Origin: Brevundimonas halotolerans
GTDB taxonomy: Bacteria; Pseudomonadota; Alphaproteobacteria; Caulobacterales; Caulobacteraceae
Assembly: GCF_003730275.1 (NCBI RefSeq)
Contig: NZ_QTTA01000003.1
Span: forward strand, 20,975 to 84,974
Length of the DNA: 64,000 bases
Direction: 5' to 3'
Shown: in pieces, positions 9,185-18,418 of the stretch
Layout: every line of letters begins with the position of its first letter
Position numbering within the stretch: the stretch's first letter is position 1
The notes under the pieces: generated by a model
What the model was told of the DNA's origin: nothing
Databases searched by the model: none
The model's input: only the letters and a program-made list of their open reading frames with translations
Translations under genes and position numbers: made by a program

Positions 9185-10084
9185 GTGATCCGGCTGGAGG
9201 GCATCACGGGCGGGATCATCCTGAGGATCCTGGCGGCGGGCAGTTTCTCGCTGATGTCCGGCCTGATGAAGCTGGCGGCCGAAAGCGGCGTCACCGCCCC
9301 CGAGATGATGTTCTACCGGGCCATCTTCGGCCTGCCGGTGGTGCTGGCCTGGGTGATGATGGGGCCGGGCCTCAAGGCCATCGCCACGCGGCGGCCGCTG
9401 ATGCATCTGTGGCGGTGTGGGCTGGGGGTGACCGGCATCCTGTGCCTGTTCCAGGCCCTGACGCTGTTGCCGCTGGCCGATGCGACGACGCTGGGCTTTA
9501 CCGCCCCGATGTTCGCGACCCTGCTGTCCTTCCTGTTCCTGAAGGAGGCGGTCGGTCGGCATCGCTGGCTGGCGGTGGTGGTCGGCTTTGTCGGGGTGAT
9601 GATTGTCATGCGACCGGGCGGGGACCCCCTGCCCGCCGTCGGAGTGGCGTTTGCGCTGGTGGGCGCGGGCTTTTCGGCCGGGGTGACGGTGACCCTGCGC
9701 CACCTGAGCCAGACCGAGCATGTGGCGGCCATTGTCTTCTGGTTCTTCATCGCCTGCGCGGTTGTGGGGGCGTTGCTGCTGCCGCTGTTCGGCAGTCTGC
9801 ATCTGCCGCTGGCCTTTGCCTTTCTGGTGGGAGCCGGCATGGCGGGCGGTGTCGCCCAGCTGGCCATGACCGAGTCGCTGCGGCTGGCCCCCGTGTCGGC
9901 GGTGACGCCCTTTGACTATCTGCAGATCGCAGGCGCCGTGCTGTTCGGGTGGCTGGCCCTGTCGGTGGCGCCGTCGATCTCGACGCTGGCGGGCGCCGCC
10001 CTGATCGTCGCGAGCGGCCTCTATACCGCCTGGCGCGAGCAGGTCCGGCGGCGGGCGGTCACCGCCCCCACGCCGCCGATCTGA
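9185..10084 (+). CDS. EamA/DMT-family permease
   Basis: 299 residues from GTG 9185. About ten hydrophobic segments arranged as two five-helix EamA repeats, e.g. 'AGSFSLMSGLMKLAAES' in the first helix and 'GAVLFGWLALS' near the end. 'PLADATTLGFTAPMFATLL' is typical of drug/metabolite exporters in the inner membrane. The substrate is unknown. It begins 11 bp after dapB and probably shares its transcript, and it is convergent with dut. Confidence 0.85.
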   Translation: MIRLEGITGGIILRILAAGSFSLMSGLMKLAAESGVTAPEMMFYRAIFGLPVVLAWVMMGPGLKAIATRRPLMHLWRCGLGVTGILCLFQALTLLPLADATTLGFTAPMFATLLSFLFLKEAVGRHRWLAVVVGFVGVMIVMRPGGDPLPAVGVAFALVGAGFSAGVTVTLRHLSQTEHVAAIVFWFFIACAVVGALLLPLFGSLHLPLAFAFLVGAGMAGGVAQLAMTESLRLAPVSAVTPFDYLQIAGAVLFGWLALSVAPSISTLAGAALIVASGLYTAWREQVRRRAVTAPTPPI

Positions 10085-10089
10085 GGGGC

Positions 10090-10539
10090 TCAGCGGCCGG
10101 TGGAGCCGAAGCCGCCGGTGCCACGGGCGGTCTCATCCAGGCTGTCGACGACCGACCACTCCGCCCGCTCATGGGCGGCGATGACCATCTGGGCGATGCG
10201 CTCGCCGCGCCGGATGACAAAGGCCTCGCCGCCCAGATTGGCGAGGATCACCCCGACCTCACCGCGATAGTCGCTGTCGATGGTGCCGGGGCTGTTCAGG
10301 CAGGTGATGCCGGCCTTGAGCGCCAGACCGGAGCGGGGACGCACCTGGGCCTCAAAGCCCACGGGCACCGCAATCTTCAGACCCGTCGGCACCAGGGCCC
10401 GGGCGCCGGGCTCAAGCACCATGGGCTGGTCCTCGGGCACGGCCGCGCGCAGATCCATGCCGGCCGCGCCGTCGGTCTCATATGCGGGCAGGGGCAGGCC
10501 CTCGGCGTGGGGCAGTTGCACGAGAGCGATGCGGGTCAT
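10090..10539 (-). CDS. dut: dUTP diphosphatase
   Basis: 149 residues with all five trimeric dUTPase motifs: 'GAAGMDLRA', 'PRSGLALK', '[13 protein letters not shown]', 'RIAQMV' and the C-terminal '[10 protein letters not shown]' arm. It hydrolyses dUTP to dUMP and PPi, keeping uracil out of DNA and supplying thymidylate synthesis. Its ATG overlaps the stop of coaBC (ATGA), a common alphaproteobacterial coaBC-dut pairing with coaBC first in the operon. Confidence 0.97.
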   Translation of the reverse strand: MTRIALVQLPHAEGLPLPAYETDGAAGMDLRAAVPEDQPMVLEPGARALVPTGLKIAVPVGFEAQVRPRSGLALKAGITCLNSPGTIDSDYRGEVGVILANLGGEAFVIRRGERIAQMVIAAHERAEWSVVDSLDETARGTGGFGSTGR

Positions 10540-11786
10540 GGAGCCTCTTTCGTAAAATGGGCCGCCACGGCGCGGACCAGACGGTCGGCCACAGCGGTCT
10601 TGGTGGTCTCGGGCCAGGGGTCGGGGGCCTCGCCCTTGCGGAACAGCATCACCCGGGTCTCGTCCCGCCCGAAGACGCCCTCGGACACATCATTGCCGAC
10701 GATCCAGTCGCAGCCCTTGGTCTCCAGCTTGGCGGCGGCCCGGGCCTCCAGCTGGCCGGTCTCGGCGGCAAAACCGATGACCAGCGCCGGGCGCCCCTTT
10801 GTGCGGCCCGCCAAAGCCTTGAGGATGTCGGGAGTCTCGACCAGCGTGAGCGCAGGCGGCCCCTCCCCCGCCTGCTTCTTGATCTTTGTGTCGGCAGCCC
10901 CGGCCACGCGCCAGTCCGAGACCGCCGCCGTCAAAATGGCGAGGTCCGCAGGCAGGGCCTGCTCTACCGCGTCCAGCATCTGCTCCGCCGTCTCGACCGA
11001 GACCCGGTCGACGCCGGCGGGCGTATCCAGCGCCACCGGCCCGGAGACCAGCGTCACCCGCGCTCCCGCCCGGGCGAGCGCCCAGGCGATGGCATAGCCC
11101 TGTTTGCCACTGGAGCGATTGGTCAGGCCGCGCACGGGGTCGATCGGTTCGAAGGTTGGGCCCGCAGTGACCAGGGCATGCCGCCCGGCCAGAAGACGAG
11201 TCGACAGCCCGCCCTTGCCGTCATGGGAGAGGATGGAATCAAGTATGGCTGCAGGCTCGGCCATGCGGCCCGGGCCATATTCGCCGCAGGCCATTTCCCC
11301 GTCATCCGGGCCGACCACCGCATAGCGGGGCTCGGTAAAGCCCAGCAAGGTCGACAGATTGGCCTGCACCGCCGGGTGTAGCCACATGCGGACATTCATG
11401 GCCGGGGCCAGCAGCACCGGAGCGTCGGTCGCCAGAAGTGTGGTCGAGGCAAGATCGTCTGCGGCGCCCGTTGCGGCCTTGGCCATCAGGCCCGCCGTGG
11501 CCGGAGCTACCACGATCAGATCGGCCCAGCGCGACAGCTCGATATGTCCCATGGTGGTCTCATCTTCCGACGAGAACAGGTCCTGCCGCACAGCACTGCC
11601 GGTCAGGGCCGCCAACGACAGGGGGGTGACAAACTCGGCCCCGGACCGGGTCAGGATCGAGCGAACCTCCAGCCCGGCCTTTTGCATCAGACGCACCAGC
11701 TCCAGCGCCTTATAGGCCGCGATACCGCCCCCGACGATCAGAAGGACACGACGCACAGCGGGACGAGCGGGAGGATTTTGGGCCAT
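10536..11786 (-). CDS. coaBC: Bifunctional phosphopantothenoylcysteine decarboxylase/synthetase
   Basis: 416 residues. The N-terminal CoaC half (FMN-dependent decarboxylase) has '[14 protein letters not shown]', '[14 protein letters not shown]' and the 'APAMN' active-site loop. The C-terminal CoaB half (CTP-dependent synthetase) starts near '[15 protein letters not shown]' and has '[12 protein letters not shown]'. Together they turn 4'-phosphopantothenate and cysteine into 4'-phosphopantetheine for coenzyme A. First gene of a coaBC-dut operon; CoA synthesis ends with CoaE, also encoded in this window. Confidence 0.97.
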   Translation of the reverse strand: MAQNPPARPAVRRVLLIVGGGIAAYKALELVRLMQKAGLEVRSILTRSGAEFVTPLSLAALTGSAVRQDLFSSEDETTMGHIELSRWADLIVVAPATAGLMAKAATGAADDLASTTLLATDAPVLLAPAMNVRMWLHPAVQANLSTLLGFTEPRYAVVGPDDGEMACGEYGPGRMAEPAAILDSILSHDGKGGLSTRLLAGRHALVTAGPTFEPIDPVRGLTNRSSGKQGYAIAWALARAGARVTLVSGPVALDTPAGVDRVSVETAEQMLDAVEQALPADLAILTAAVSDWRVAGAADTKIKKQAGEGPPALTLVETPDILKALAGRTKGRPALVIGFAAETGQLEARAAAKLETKGCDWIVGNDVSEGVFGRDETRVMLFRKGEAPDPWPETTKTAVADRLVRAVAAHFTKEAP

Positions 11787-11923
11787 GCGCCTTCCTTAGC
11801 CGCCCCTCCCCGCCCCGTCGAGCAGCGGCCGATCCGCGCATTCAGGCTCACCGAACAAGAACATTGCAAGAACAGTTAACCTGTGCTTCTTTCCTTTCGG
11901 CGGGTTCCTTGAGGGAGGGTTTG

Positions 11924-12445
11924 ATGCGCCTGACACGTTCATTTCTGATGATGGCCGGTGTGGCCGCTCTGGGTCTTTCGGCCTGTGATAACGGGGCGTC
12001 GGCGGTCGAGACGCGCGACCGTGCGGCGGTGTCCGAAGATGCCAAGCCGGCGGACGGCGGGTCTGACGGGGAGGCCGCCAAGAGCGCGGACGGCTCCGCC
12101 GAGGCCAAGCCGCTGCTGACGGCCAATCGGCGTGAAACCGTCGATGCCAAGATTCAGCGGCTGTTCGAGCGGAATGGGGCCGATTTCGGCACGCCAACGG
12201 CCGACGCCTATCTGGCGGCGATCACGGCCTTCACGACCACGCCGCCTGCGGATGCCGAGACGGTGCGCCGGGGCAATGGAGACATGTTGATCTATCAGGC
12301 CTCGACCAACACCTTTGCCGTGGTGGATTCCGACGGGGTGCCGCGCACCATGTTCAAACCCGACGACGGCCCGGCGTATTGGGCCAAGGAAAAGGCGGCG
12401 GCGCCGACCTTTGGCCAGCGGCGTCAGGCTAGCGAGAGCCGCTAA
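11924..12445 (+). CDS. Putative lipoprotein with a toxin-tail-like C-terminal motif
   Basis: 173 residues from ATG 11924, preceded by a strong GAGGGAGGG ribosome-binding site. Lipoprotein signal 'MAGVAALGLSAC' with Cys21 as the lipidated residue; then a disordered Ala/Asp/Ser/Lys-rich linker to about residue 65. The folded C-terminal part contains 'RRGNGDMLIYQAST' and 'NTFAVVDSDGVPRTMFKP'. This GD-x-LIY / TNTF / PRTMFKP / YW pattern resembles the last ~50 residues of some secreted polymorphic toxins, as I recall them, here on a stand-alone envelope protein. No immunity gene is obvious. Its stop shares four bases with the stop of the convergent XRE regulator. Function unknown. Confidence 0.75.
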   Translation: MRLTRSFLMMAGVAALGLSACDNGASAVETRDRAAVSEDAKPADGGSDGEAAKSADGSAEAKPLLTANRRETVDAKIQRLFERNGADFGTPTADAYLAAITAFTTTPPADAETVRRGNGDMLIYQASTNTFAVVDSDGVPRTMFKPDDGPAYWAKEKAAAPTFGQRRQASESR

Positions 12446-12858
12446 TCCGCATCGTCGGTGTCGGGCGTGTCCAGCATTTCGCGGATCAAATCCAGAGCCA
12501 GGCGCTGACGTTTGGCCGACAAACGGGGTGCGAGCCGGGTGATCTCGATCGTCTGGCGGGTGGCGGGAAAGTCATGCTCGAACCCGGCACCTTCCTCGGC
12601 CACACCGGCAGCGCCTTCGGCCAGCCCGTCGAAGAAATAGCCGACGTCGACCTTGAAGAAGCGCGAGATGTCGAACAGCTTGGACGCCGAGATGCGGTTG
12701 ACGCCCTTCTCGTATTTCTGGATCTGCTGGAAGGTCAGACCCAGGGCGCGCCCCAGATCGCTCTGGTTATAGCCCAGGCTGATACGTTTTTCGCATACGC
12801 GACGCCCGACATACCGGTCTACCGGATGGGGGCCATCGACGCCCTTGCCTCTCGCCAT
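12442..12858 (-). CDS. XRE-family transcriptional regulator
   Basis: 138 residues. An HTH_3 domain at about residues 15-72 includes 'LGYNQSDLGRALGLTFQQIQ' and then 'KYEKGVNRISASKL', the standard helix-turn-helix of the SinR/Cro type common in alphaproteobacteria. The C-terminal part is acidic, with a final helix 'LSAKRQRLALDLIREML'. It closely resembles the second regulator at 19163-19585 in the recognition helix ('FQQIQKYE-G-NRISAS'), so the two are paralogues. Target genes are unknown. Its 161-bp upstream gap separates it from lnt. Confidence 0.9.
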   Translation of the reverse strand: MARGKGVDGPHPVDRYVGRRVCEKRISLGYNQSDLGRALGLTFQQIQKYEKGVNRISASKLFDISRFFKVDVGYFFDGLAEGAAGVAEEGAGFEHDFPATRQTIEITRLAPRLSAKRQRLALDLIREMLDTPDTDDAD

Positions 12859-12997
12859 CGTCTCTTGTCCTGTTCCGCGCCCGGCTGCAGCGGGTTAAAG
12901 CCGTCATGCGCCCGTCAAAAGGCTGTGTCACCTAAAAATCAAGACAGATACGGGCCGAAATGCGGCTTCGACTCGCCACAGGCCATTTCCCCGCTTA

Positions 12998-13013
12998 TGT
13001 CCGATACCGGACA
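12998..13013 (-). terminator. Hairpin after lnt
   Basis: TGTCCG-ATAC-CGGACA forms a 6-bp stem five bases beyond the lnt stop on the minus strand. There is no T-tract, so it may be a weak or Rho-assisted end of the miaB-phoH-ybeY-lnt operon, or an mRNA-stabilising 3' hairpin. Confidence 0.4.
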
Positions 13014-13018
13014 GTCTG

Positions 13019-14626
13019 TCAGCGTCGGAAGCGTCGGACAAGGGACCCGAACCGGTCACCGATAGCGATCAGCAAGGCCCCCAGGGTCAGCAGCCAGAAG
13101 CCGAGGTCGCCGATCCGCCCAAAGAGGGTCGGAGACAGGGCGGCGGGCAGGCGGGTATCGATCACGCCGCTTTCGCCCGGGTCCAGCCGGGCGCGCGGAT
13201 CGACCCGGCCCCACGGATCGATCAGGGCCGAGATCCCGGTCGGCGTGGCACGCACCACGGGCAGCCCCGTCTCGATGGCACGATAGGCAGCCAGGTTCAG
13301 GTGCTGGACCGGCCCCGAAGTCCGCCCGAACCAGGCGTCGTTCGACACATTGGCGATCCACAGCGGGCGATCCGCGCCGACCCCCCGGGTAAAGCCGGGA
13401 TAGAGGCTTTCATAGCAGATCAGCGGTTGCAGATCGGGCAGGCCCTCCAGCTTCAGCGGGGCCGGACGCGGCCCGGGGCTGAAATCGGCGGCCACGTGGA
13501 CGAGGCTGCGCACGCCGATACGGCTCATCAGGGCGCCCGCGGGCAGATATTCGCCGAACGGCACCAGCCGGTGCTTGTCATAGATGCCGGTGACCTCCAG
13601 CCCGCCCTCTCCGCTCTGACGGACTGCCAGCAGGCTGTTGTAGAAGCGGGCCCCGACCTCGGTGGAAGCGTCGGGCTCGGCGCGGCTCATCCCCATCAGC
13701 AGGATTTGGCCAGGCTGCAGGACATTGCGGAGCGCGGCGGCCTCCCACGCATCGGGGGCCAGAACGGCATTAGCGGTATTGGGTAGGGCGCCCTCGGGCC
13801 AGACGATCACATCGGGCACGCGCGCGCCGGGGCGTCCGGTCAGATTGACATAGCGGTTGACGATCGAGCGATAGGCGTCGGGCGTCCATTTCGACTGTTG
13901 ATCGACGTCGGCCTGAACGATGCGGATAACCGTCGGGGTCATCTCGACCTGGGCCCCGGTCAGCCGGAACCCGCCCCAGATATGGAGGGCGAGGATCAGG
14001 ACGATACCCAGTGCCGCCTTGCCGGCCCGGGCCTTGCGATCCCCGGGCATCATCAAGGGGCCGAGCGCGGCAAAGCCCGCCACCGTCAGGAAGCCGAGGC
14101 CATAGACGCCGACAAGGGCGGCCACCTGCGACGGGGCCGAGCCGGCCTGCCAGCTGGCGCCCGCCGGATTCCACGGAAAGCCGGTCAGCACATGGCCGCG
14201 CAGCCACTCGACGAGGGCGAACAGGGCGGCAAAGGCCAACACCCGACGCACCCCCTGGACCTCCAGGTTGCGATAGGTCGCCAGCGCCAGCCCCCAGAAC
14301 AGGCCCATACCCATGGGCAACAGGGCTGCGGCGAACGGCGCCATCCAGGCCTGGGCCGGATTGACCAGAAAGGCCTCGGCCACCCACCAGCAGCCGACGA
14401 GGAAATAGGCAAAGCCCGCCAGCCAGCCCATCCAGAAGGCGGCTCGACGATTTGGCGATCCGTCTGCGAGGACCAGCATCAGGGCATAGCCGAGAAGCCC
14501 CGGCAGAATGCCGAACGGTGGGTGGGCAAAGGCCGCACCGGCGCCTGCCAGAAGGGCAAGTCCGGCGCGCAGCAGGCGCATCCGGCCGGTCGTGCGAAGG
14601 GTTGGGTTAACGGTCGCGTCGGTCAT
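13019..14626 (-). CDS. lnt: Apolipoprotein N-acyltransferase
   Basis: 535 residues. The N-terminal half has about six membrane helices; the C-terminal half is a periplasmic nitrilase-fold domain. The catalytic triad is visible: Glu278 in 'VWPEGALP', Lys351 in 'YDKHRLVPFGEY' and Cys404 in 'ICYESLYP'. Lnt adds the third acyl chain to lipoproteins at the periplasmic face of the inner membrane, needed for Lol transport (lolA is encoded at 59 kb). Its ATG overlaps the ybeY stop. In related genomes a CorC-type CBS protein usually sits between these two genes; it is absent here. Confidence 0.96.
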   Translation of the reverse strand: MTDATVNPTLRTTGRMRLLRAGLALLAGAGAAFAHPPFGILPGLLGYALMLVLADGSPNRRAAFWMGWLAGFAYFLVGCWWVAEAFLVNPAQAWMAPFAAALLPMGMGLFWGLALATYRNLEVQGVRRVLAFAALFALVEWLRGHVLTGFPWNPAGASWQAGSAPSQVAALVGVYGLGFLTVAGFAALGPLMMPGDRKARAGKAALGIVLILALHIWGGFRLTGAQVEMTPTVIRIVQADVDQQSKWTPDAYRSIVNRYVNLTGRPGARVPDVIVWPEGALPNTANAVLAPDAWEAAALRNVLQPGQILLMGMSRAEPDASTEVGARFYNSLLAVRQSGEGGLEVTGIYDKHRLVPFGEYLPAGALMSRIGVRSLVHVAADFSPGPRPAPLKLEGLPDLQPLICYESLYPGFTRGVGADRPLWIANVSNDAWFGRTSGPVQHLNLAAYRAIETGLPVVRATPTGISALIDPWGRVDPRARLDPGESGVIDTRLPAALSPTLFGRIGDLGFWLLTLGALLIAIGDRFGSLVRRFRR

Positions 14627-15108
14627 GGCTCGCGATCCAGAATGGCACGATAGGGATCATCGATCCCCAGACCTGCAAGAAGCGTGCGCTCGCGCGCCTC
14701 CATGACCTCGGCCTCGCCATCGTCCTGATGGTCATGGCCCTGAAGGTGCAGCAGGCCGTGGATGACCAGATGCGACAGGTGATGGGCGAGCGGCTTTCCC
14801 TGATCGGCGGCCTCGCGGCTGCAGACGCCGAAGGCCAGAATTATATCGCCCAGATAGGGGTCGTCGTCCGGCGCGCCGGGTGCCGGAGCGGCGGGAAAGC
14901 TCAGCACATTGGTGGGAGCGTCGCGGTCACGAAACCGGGCATTCAGGGCTTGCACCGCGTCATCGCCTTCCAGCAGCACGGTGGCCAGCGGGTCTCCACC
15001 CGGAGTGGCCGCCTCGCCCAGCGCGGCCGCCGCGGCGCGCATCACCACCGCCTCAACATCCGGCAAGGCCTCCCGCCAGGCCGGATCCTCGACCTGGATC
15101 TCAATCAT
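14623..15108 (-). CDS. ybeY: Endoribonuclease YbeY, rRNA maturation factor
   Basis: 161 residues. The zinc site 'HGLLHLQGHDH' (HxxxHxxxxxH type) defines the UPF0054/YbeY family. YbeY acts in 16S rRNA 3'-end maturation and ribosome quality control. A second conserved element is 'NVLSFPA' near the middle. Overlaps both neighbours by 4 bp (phoH upstream, lnt downstream), so translation is coupled. Confidence 0.96.
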   Translation of the reverse strand: MIEIQVEDPAWREALPDVEAVVMRAAAAALGEAATPGGDPLATVLLEGDDAVQALNARFRDRDAPTNVLSFPAAPAPGAPDDDPYLGDIILAFGVCSREAADQGKPLAHHLSHLVIHGLLHLQGHDHQDDGEAEVMEARERTLLAGLGIDDPYRAILDREP

Positions 15109-16052
15109 GTGCCGCCGCGCGTGCCGTCGGCGTCATAGGCGCGCACGATCCGCTCGACCAGCGGGTGGCGGATGACATCCTCGGCGGCGAATTCGACGAC
15201 GCCGACACCCTCGACCCCCTTGAGGATGCGCAGGGCGTGCGACAGGCCGGAGTCGCGCGGATTGAGCAGGTCGATCTGGGTCGGATCGCCGGTCACCACC
15301 ATGCGGGAATTCTCGCCCAGACGGGTCAGCACCATCTTCATCTGCATGCGCGAGGTGTTCTGGGCCTCATCGACGATGACAAAGGCATTCTTGAGCGTCC
15401 GGCCGCGCATGAAGGCGATGGGCGCGGTCTCGATCTCGCGGCGGTCCCGGTGGGCCTGCACCTGTTCGGGGCCCAGAACCTCGTTCAGCGCCTCCCAGAT
15501 CGGGGCCAGATAGGGGTCGACCTTTTCGTTCAGGTCGCCCGGCAGAAAGCCCAGCTTTTCCCCGGCATCTACGGCCGGTCGGGTGACCACCAGCCGGCTG
15601 ACGCTTTTGGCCCTGAGCAAGGATGCCCCGTAGGCCGCCGCCAGAAAGGTCTTGCCGGTGCCCGCCGGGCCCACGCCGAAGCTGAGCGGGCAGTGGGTCA
15701 TCATGTCGACATAGCGGCTCTGGGCCAGACCCGTGGGGGTGATGGCGCCCTTGCGGCCAAAGGCCAGGACGCCGCCGGTGGCCGCCGCACCCCGCCGGTC
15801 CTGACGCAGGATGGCGATCACCAGATCGTCGGTAATCTCGACTCCCTGCTCGACCTTGGCCGACAGGCTTTCGATCATGCGCCGCGCATCGGCCCGGTCG
15901 CGCGGCGAGCCATTGATGCGGATGCCACCGCCGGGCGCGTCCAGGTCGACATCATAGGCGGACTCCATCCGGGCCAGATGGCGGCTGTTGGGCCCGACCA
16001 CCTGACGCAGGACACCGTCCTCAAGGGTGATGAATTCGCTGCCGCGCGCCAT
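15105..16052 (-). CDS. phoH: PhoH-like ATPase
   Basis: 315 residues. An N-terminal KH-like region (about residues 1-70) is followed by a P-loop ATPase domain: Walker A 'GPAGTGKT' at residues 128-135, Walker B 'AFVIVDEAQN', and 'MVVTGDPTQIDL'. This is the ybeY-linked PhoL/YbeZ type, thought to act with YbeY in RNA metabolism. It abuts miaB (1 bp) and overlaps ybeY by 4 bp. Confidence 0.95.
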   Translation of the reverse strand: MARGSEFITLEDGVLRQVVGPNSRHLARMESAYDVDLDAPGGGIRINGSPRDRADARRMIESLSAKVEQGVEITDDLVIAILRQDRRGAAATGGVLAFGRKGAITPTGLAQSRYVDMMTHCPLSFGVGPAGTGKTFLAAAYGASLLRAKSVSRLVVTRPAVDAGEKLGFLPGDLNEKVDPYLAPIWEALNEVLGPEQVQAHRDRREIETAPIAFMRGRTLKNAFVIVDEAQNTSRMQMKMVLTRLGENSRMVVTGDPTQIDLLNPRDSGLSHALRILKGVEGVGVVEFAAEDVIRHPLVERIVRAYDADGTRGGT

Positions 16053-17435
16053 TCAGGCCGCCTGTTCCGAGCGGGGGATCAGGCGCCCCTTGAGACTGTT
16101 CTGCTGACCGGCCGTGATCTCGACCTCGACGATCTGACCGATCAGGTCGCGCGCGTCCTCCACATGGACCGACTGCAGATAGGGCGAGCGGCCGATGGCC
16201 TGGGCGTCATGCCGCCCGGCCTTTTCAAACAGGACCGGCAGAACCCGGCCAGCCTGCGACGCATTGAAGACGACCTGTTGTTCCAGCAGCAGGGCCTGCA
16301 GCCGGTGCAGACGCTCGCGCGAAACCTCGGCGGGCACCTGGGCGCCCATGGTGGCGGCGGGCGTTCCCGGGCGCGGCGAATACATGAAAGAGAAGGCCGA
16401 GGCATATCGGACCTCGCGCACCAGCTCCATCGTCGCCTCGAAGTCCGCCTCGGTCTCGCCGGGGAAGCCGACGATGAAGTCGCCGGACAGGGCCAGGTCG
16501 GGGCGGACCGTCCGCAGGCGCTCGACCAGATCCAGATATTTGGCCCGGCCGTGCTTGCGGTTCATCAGCCGCAGGATGCGATCCGAGCCCGATTGCACCG
16601 GCAGATGCAGATAGGGCATCAGCGCGTCCAGCTCGCCGTGGGCGGCGATCAAATCCTCGCCCATGTCATTGGGGTGGCTGGTCGTATAGCGGATGCGGTC
16701 CAGCCCCGGGATGTCGGCCAGCGCCCAGGCCAGTCGGGCGAGCGACGACGGCGTGCCATCCGGCCCCGCGCCGTCATAGGCGTTGACGTTCTGGCCCAGC
16801 AGGGTGATTTCGCGCACCCCCTGATCGGCCAGCGACCGGGCTTCGTCCAGAATGGCGGCGACCGGGCGCGACCATTCGGCGCCGCGGGTATAGGGCACCA
16901 CGCAGAAGGTACAGAATTTGTCGCAGCCCTCCTGCACGGTCAGGAAGGCAGTGACGCCCTGAATGCCGCGCGCCTTCGGCAGGGCATCGAACTTGTCGAC
17001 CGGGGCGAAGTCGGCGCCGATCCGCTCGCCGCGCGCCCGGGCAGTGCGGGTCAGCAGTTCGGGCAGCTGGTGATAGGCCTGGGGCCCGACCACGAGATCG
17101 ACGGCGGGCTGGCGGCGCATGATTTCCTCGCCCTCGGCCTGGGCGACGCAGCCGGCGACGGCGATGGTCATCGCCCCTGACTTTTCTTCCTTGAGGATCC
17201 GCAGCTTGCCCAGCTCGGAATAGACCTTTTCGGCGGCCTTCTCGCGGATGTGGCAGGTGTTGAGAATGACGAAGTCCGCGTCCTCGACCGTTTCGGTCGG
17301 CGCATAGCCCAGCGGGCGCAGGACATCGGCCATGCGCTCGGAGTCATAGACATTCATCTGGCAGCCGTAGGTCTTGATGAACAGGCGCTTGGGCGCACCC
17401 GCTCCGGTCCTGGGCAGGGTCTCGGTGTCGGTCAT
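16053..17435 (-). CDS. miaB: tRNA-2-methylthio-N6-dimethylallyladenosine synthase
   Basis: 460 residues with the three methylthiotransferase domains: N-terminal UPF0004 with '[13 protein letters not shown]' and '[10 protein letters not shown]' plus 'AGCVAQ' (auxiliary 4Fe-4S cysteines), radical-SAM core with '[15 protein letters not shown]' (CxxxCxxC), and a C-terminal TRAM domain. MiaB adds the methylthio group to i6A37 of tRNAs. It lies in the tsaB-rimI-fur-miaB-phoH-ybeY-lnt run, with 56 bp to fur. Confidence 0.97.
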   Translation of the reverse strand: MTDTETLPRTGAGAPKRLFIKTYGCQMNVYDSERMADVLRPLGYAPTETVEDADFVILNTCHIREKAAEKVYSELGKLRILKEEKSGAMTIAVAGCVAQAEGEEIMRRQPAVDLVVGPQAYHQLPELLTRTARARGERIGADFAPVDKFDALPKARGIQGVTAFLTVQEGCDKFCTFCVVPYTRGAEWSRPVAAILDEARSLADQGVREITLLGQNVNAYDGAGPDGTPSSLARLAWALADIPGLDRIRYTTSHPNDMGEDLIAAHGELDALMPYLHLPVQSGSDRILRLMNRKHGRAKYLDLVERLRTVRPDLALSGDFIVGFPGETEADFEATMELVREVRYASAFSFMYSPRPGTPAATMGAQVPAEVSRERLHRLQALLLEQQVVFNASQAGRVLPVLFEKAGRHDAQAIGRSPYLQSVHVEDARDLIGQIVEVEITAGQQNSLKGRLIPRSEQAA

Positions 17436-17491
17436 GGCACGCTTATGAGGGCAGGGCGTGGCGCCCGCAAGGCGGGGAGCAGGGGGCCGGC

Positions 17492-17965
17492 TCAGGCTTG
17501 CTCGGTGTCGCGCTGGCTGTGGCGCTTGTAGATCAGGCCTTCGCGGTCCGAAGGTTCGGCGCCGGGGGTGGGCTTGCCGTACAGTTCCAGCTTGTGCCCG
17601 ATCAGGTCAAAGCCGAGGCGTTTGGCGATCTCGGTCTTGAGACGTTCGATCTCCGCGTCGTAGAATTCGATCACCTCGCCCGTTTTCGTGTCGATCAGGT
17701 GGTCGTGGTGGTCGTCGCCCGCCTCTTCATAGCGGCTGCGACCGTCGCCGAAGTCGTGCTTTTCGACCACGCCGGCCTCTTCGAACAGGCGGACGGTGCG
17801 ATAGACGGTGGCGATCGAGATGTGCGGGTCGACGGCCGAGGCCCGGCGGTAAAGTTCCTCGACGTCGGGATGGTCTTCGGCTGCGGACAGCACCCGCGCG
17901 ATCACGCGCCGTTGCTCGGTCATCCGCATGCCGCGGTCGGCGCAAAGTTTCTCGATCCGGTCCAT
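17492..17965 (-). CDS. fur: Fur-family transcriptional regulator
   Basis: 157 residues. Winged helix with '[14 protein letters not shown]' and the recognition region '[20 protein letters not shown]'. The metal site includes 'DHHDHLID' and '[11 protein letters not shown]'. As is usual for alphaproteobacterial Fur/Mur, the CxxC zinc motifs of E. coli Fur are missing: '[10 protein letters not shown]' stands where C-x-x-C normally lies. It probably responds to iron or manganese. Iron control would fit nfuA and the heme genes of the window, but no binding site was identified. Confidence 0.92.
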   Translation of the reverse strand: MDRIEKLCADRGMRMTEQRRVIARVLSAAEDHPDVEELYRRASAVDPHISIATVYRTVRLFEEAGVVEKHDFGDGRSRYEEAGDDHHDHLIDTKTGEVIEFYDAEIERLKTEIAKRLGFDLIGHKLELYGKPTPGAEPSDREGLIYKRHSQRDTEQA

Positions 17966-17992
17966 GGGTAAAGAATAGGGCCTTGGCGGGCT

Positions 17993-18418
17993 CTAGGGAA
18001 GCGCCTCGCCCAAGTTGAGAGTGAGAATCAGGGCGTCCACCGGGGAACCGTCGCTGCGGGCATAGTAGCCGCGCCGACGGCCGCTCTCAATCATGCCGAC
18101 GGCGCGGTAGAGCGCTTGGGCCGCGGCATTGTCGGCGGCGACCTCAAGGAAGACATCGCTCACCCCCCGGGTGCGGCAGGCGGCCAGCGCCCCCTGCATA
18201 AGGGCGAGGCCCTGTCCGCGCCGCCGGGCCTCGGGCAGGACGGCAAGGGTCAGGACCTCGGCCTCATCGCCAGCCTGACGCATGAGGATGAAGCCATCCG
18301 ACTCCACCTCGGCCCAGACGCCAGGCTGATCCAGCAGGTCGCGCAGCGCCGCCTCGGTCCAGGCGGGCGTGATCGCCCGGGCGTGGATGGCCGCCAGATG
18401 GGCCGGGTCGGGAATCAC
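17993..18418 (-). CDS. rimI: GNAT N-acetyltransferase, RimI-like
   Basis: 141 residues. GNAT fold with the acetyl-CoA loop in 'LPEARRRGQGLALMQ' (R/Q-x-x-G-x-A) and the C-terminal 'NAAAQALYRAVGMIESGRRR', typical of RimI, which acetylates the N-terminus of ribosomal protein S18. Its ATG overlaps the tsaB stop (ATGA). The tsaB-rimI link is widespread. Within GNAT, a different peptide substrate cannot be excluded. Confidence 0.88.
   Translation of the reverse strand: MIPDPAHLAAIHARAITPAWTEAALRDLLDQPGVWAEVESDGFILMRQAGDEAEVLTLAVLPEARRRGQGLALMQGALAACRTRGVSDVFLEVAADNAAAQALYRAVGMIESGRRRGYYARSDGSPVDALILTLNLGEALP

Noticed and set aside
12859..13018. SAM riboswitch upstream of the XRE gene (metK often follows this regulator in relatives)
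   Set aside because: metK is not present and no riboswitch-like conserved pairing was recognised; only the short lnt hairpin is supported.
13490..13500. CCACGTGGA in lnt as a further parS site
   Set aside because: Shares only the central CACGTG; the GTTT/AAAC arms needed for ParB are absent.
14880..17180. 766-codon plus-strand open frame opposite ybeY, phoH and miaB
   Set aside because: It crosses three well-defined genes on the other strand and shows Gln/His/Arg-rich composition typical of an antisense frame.
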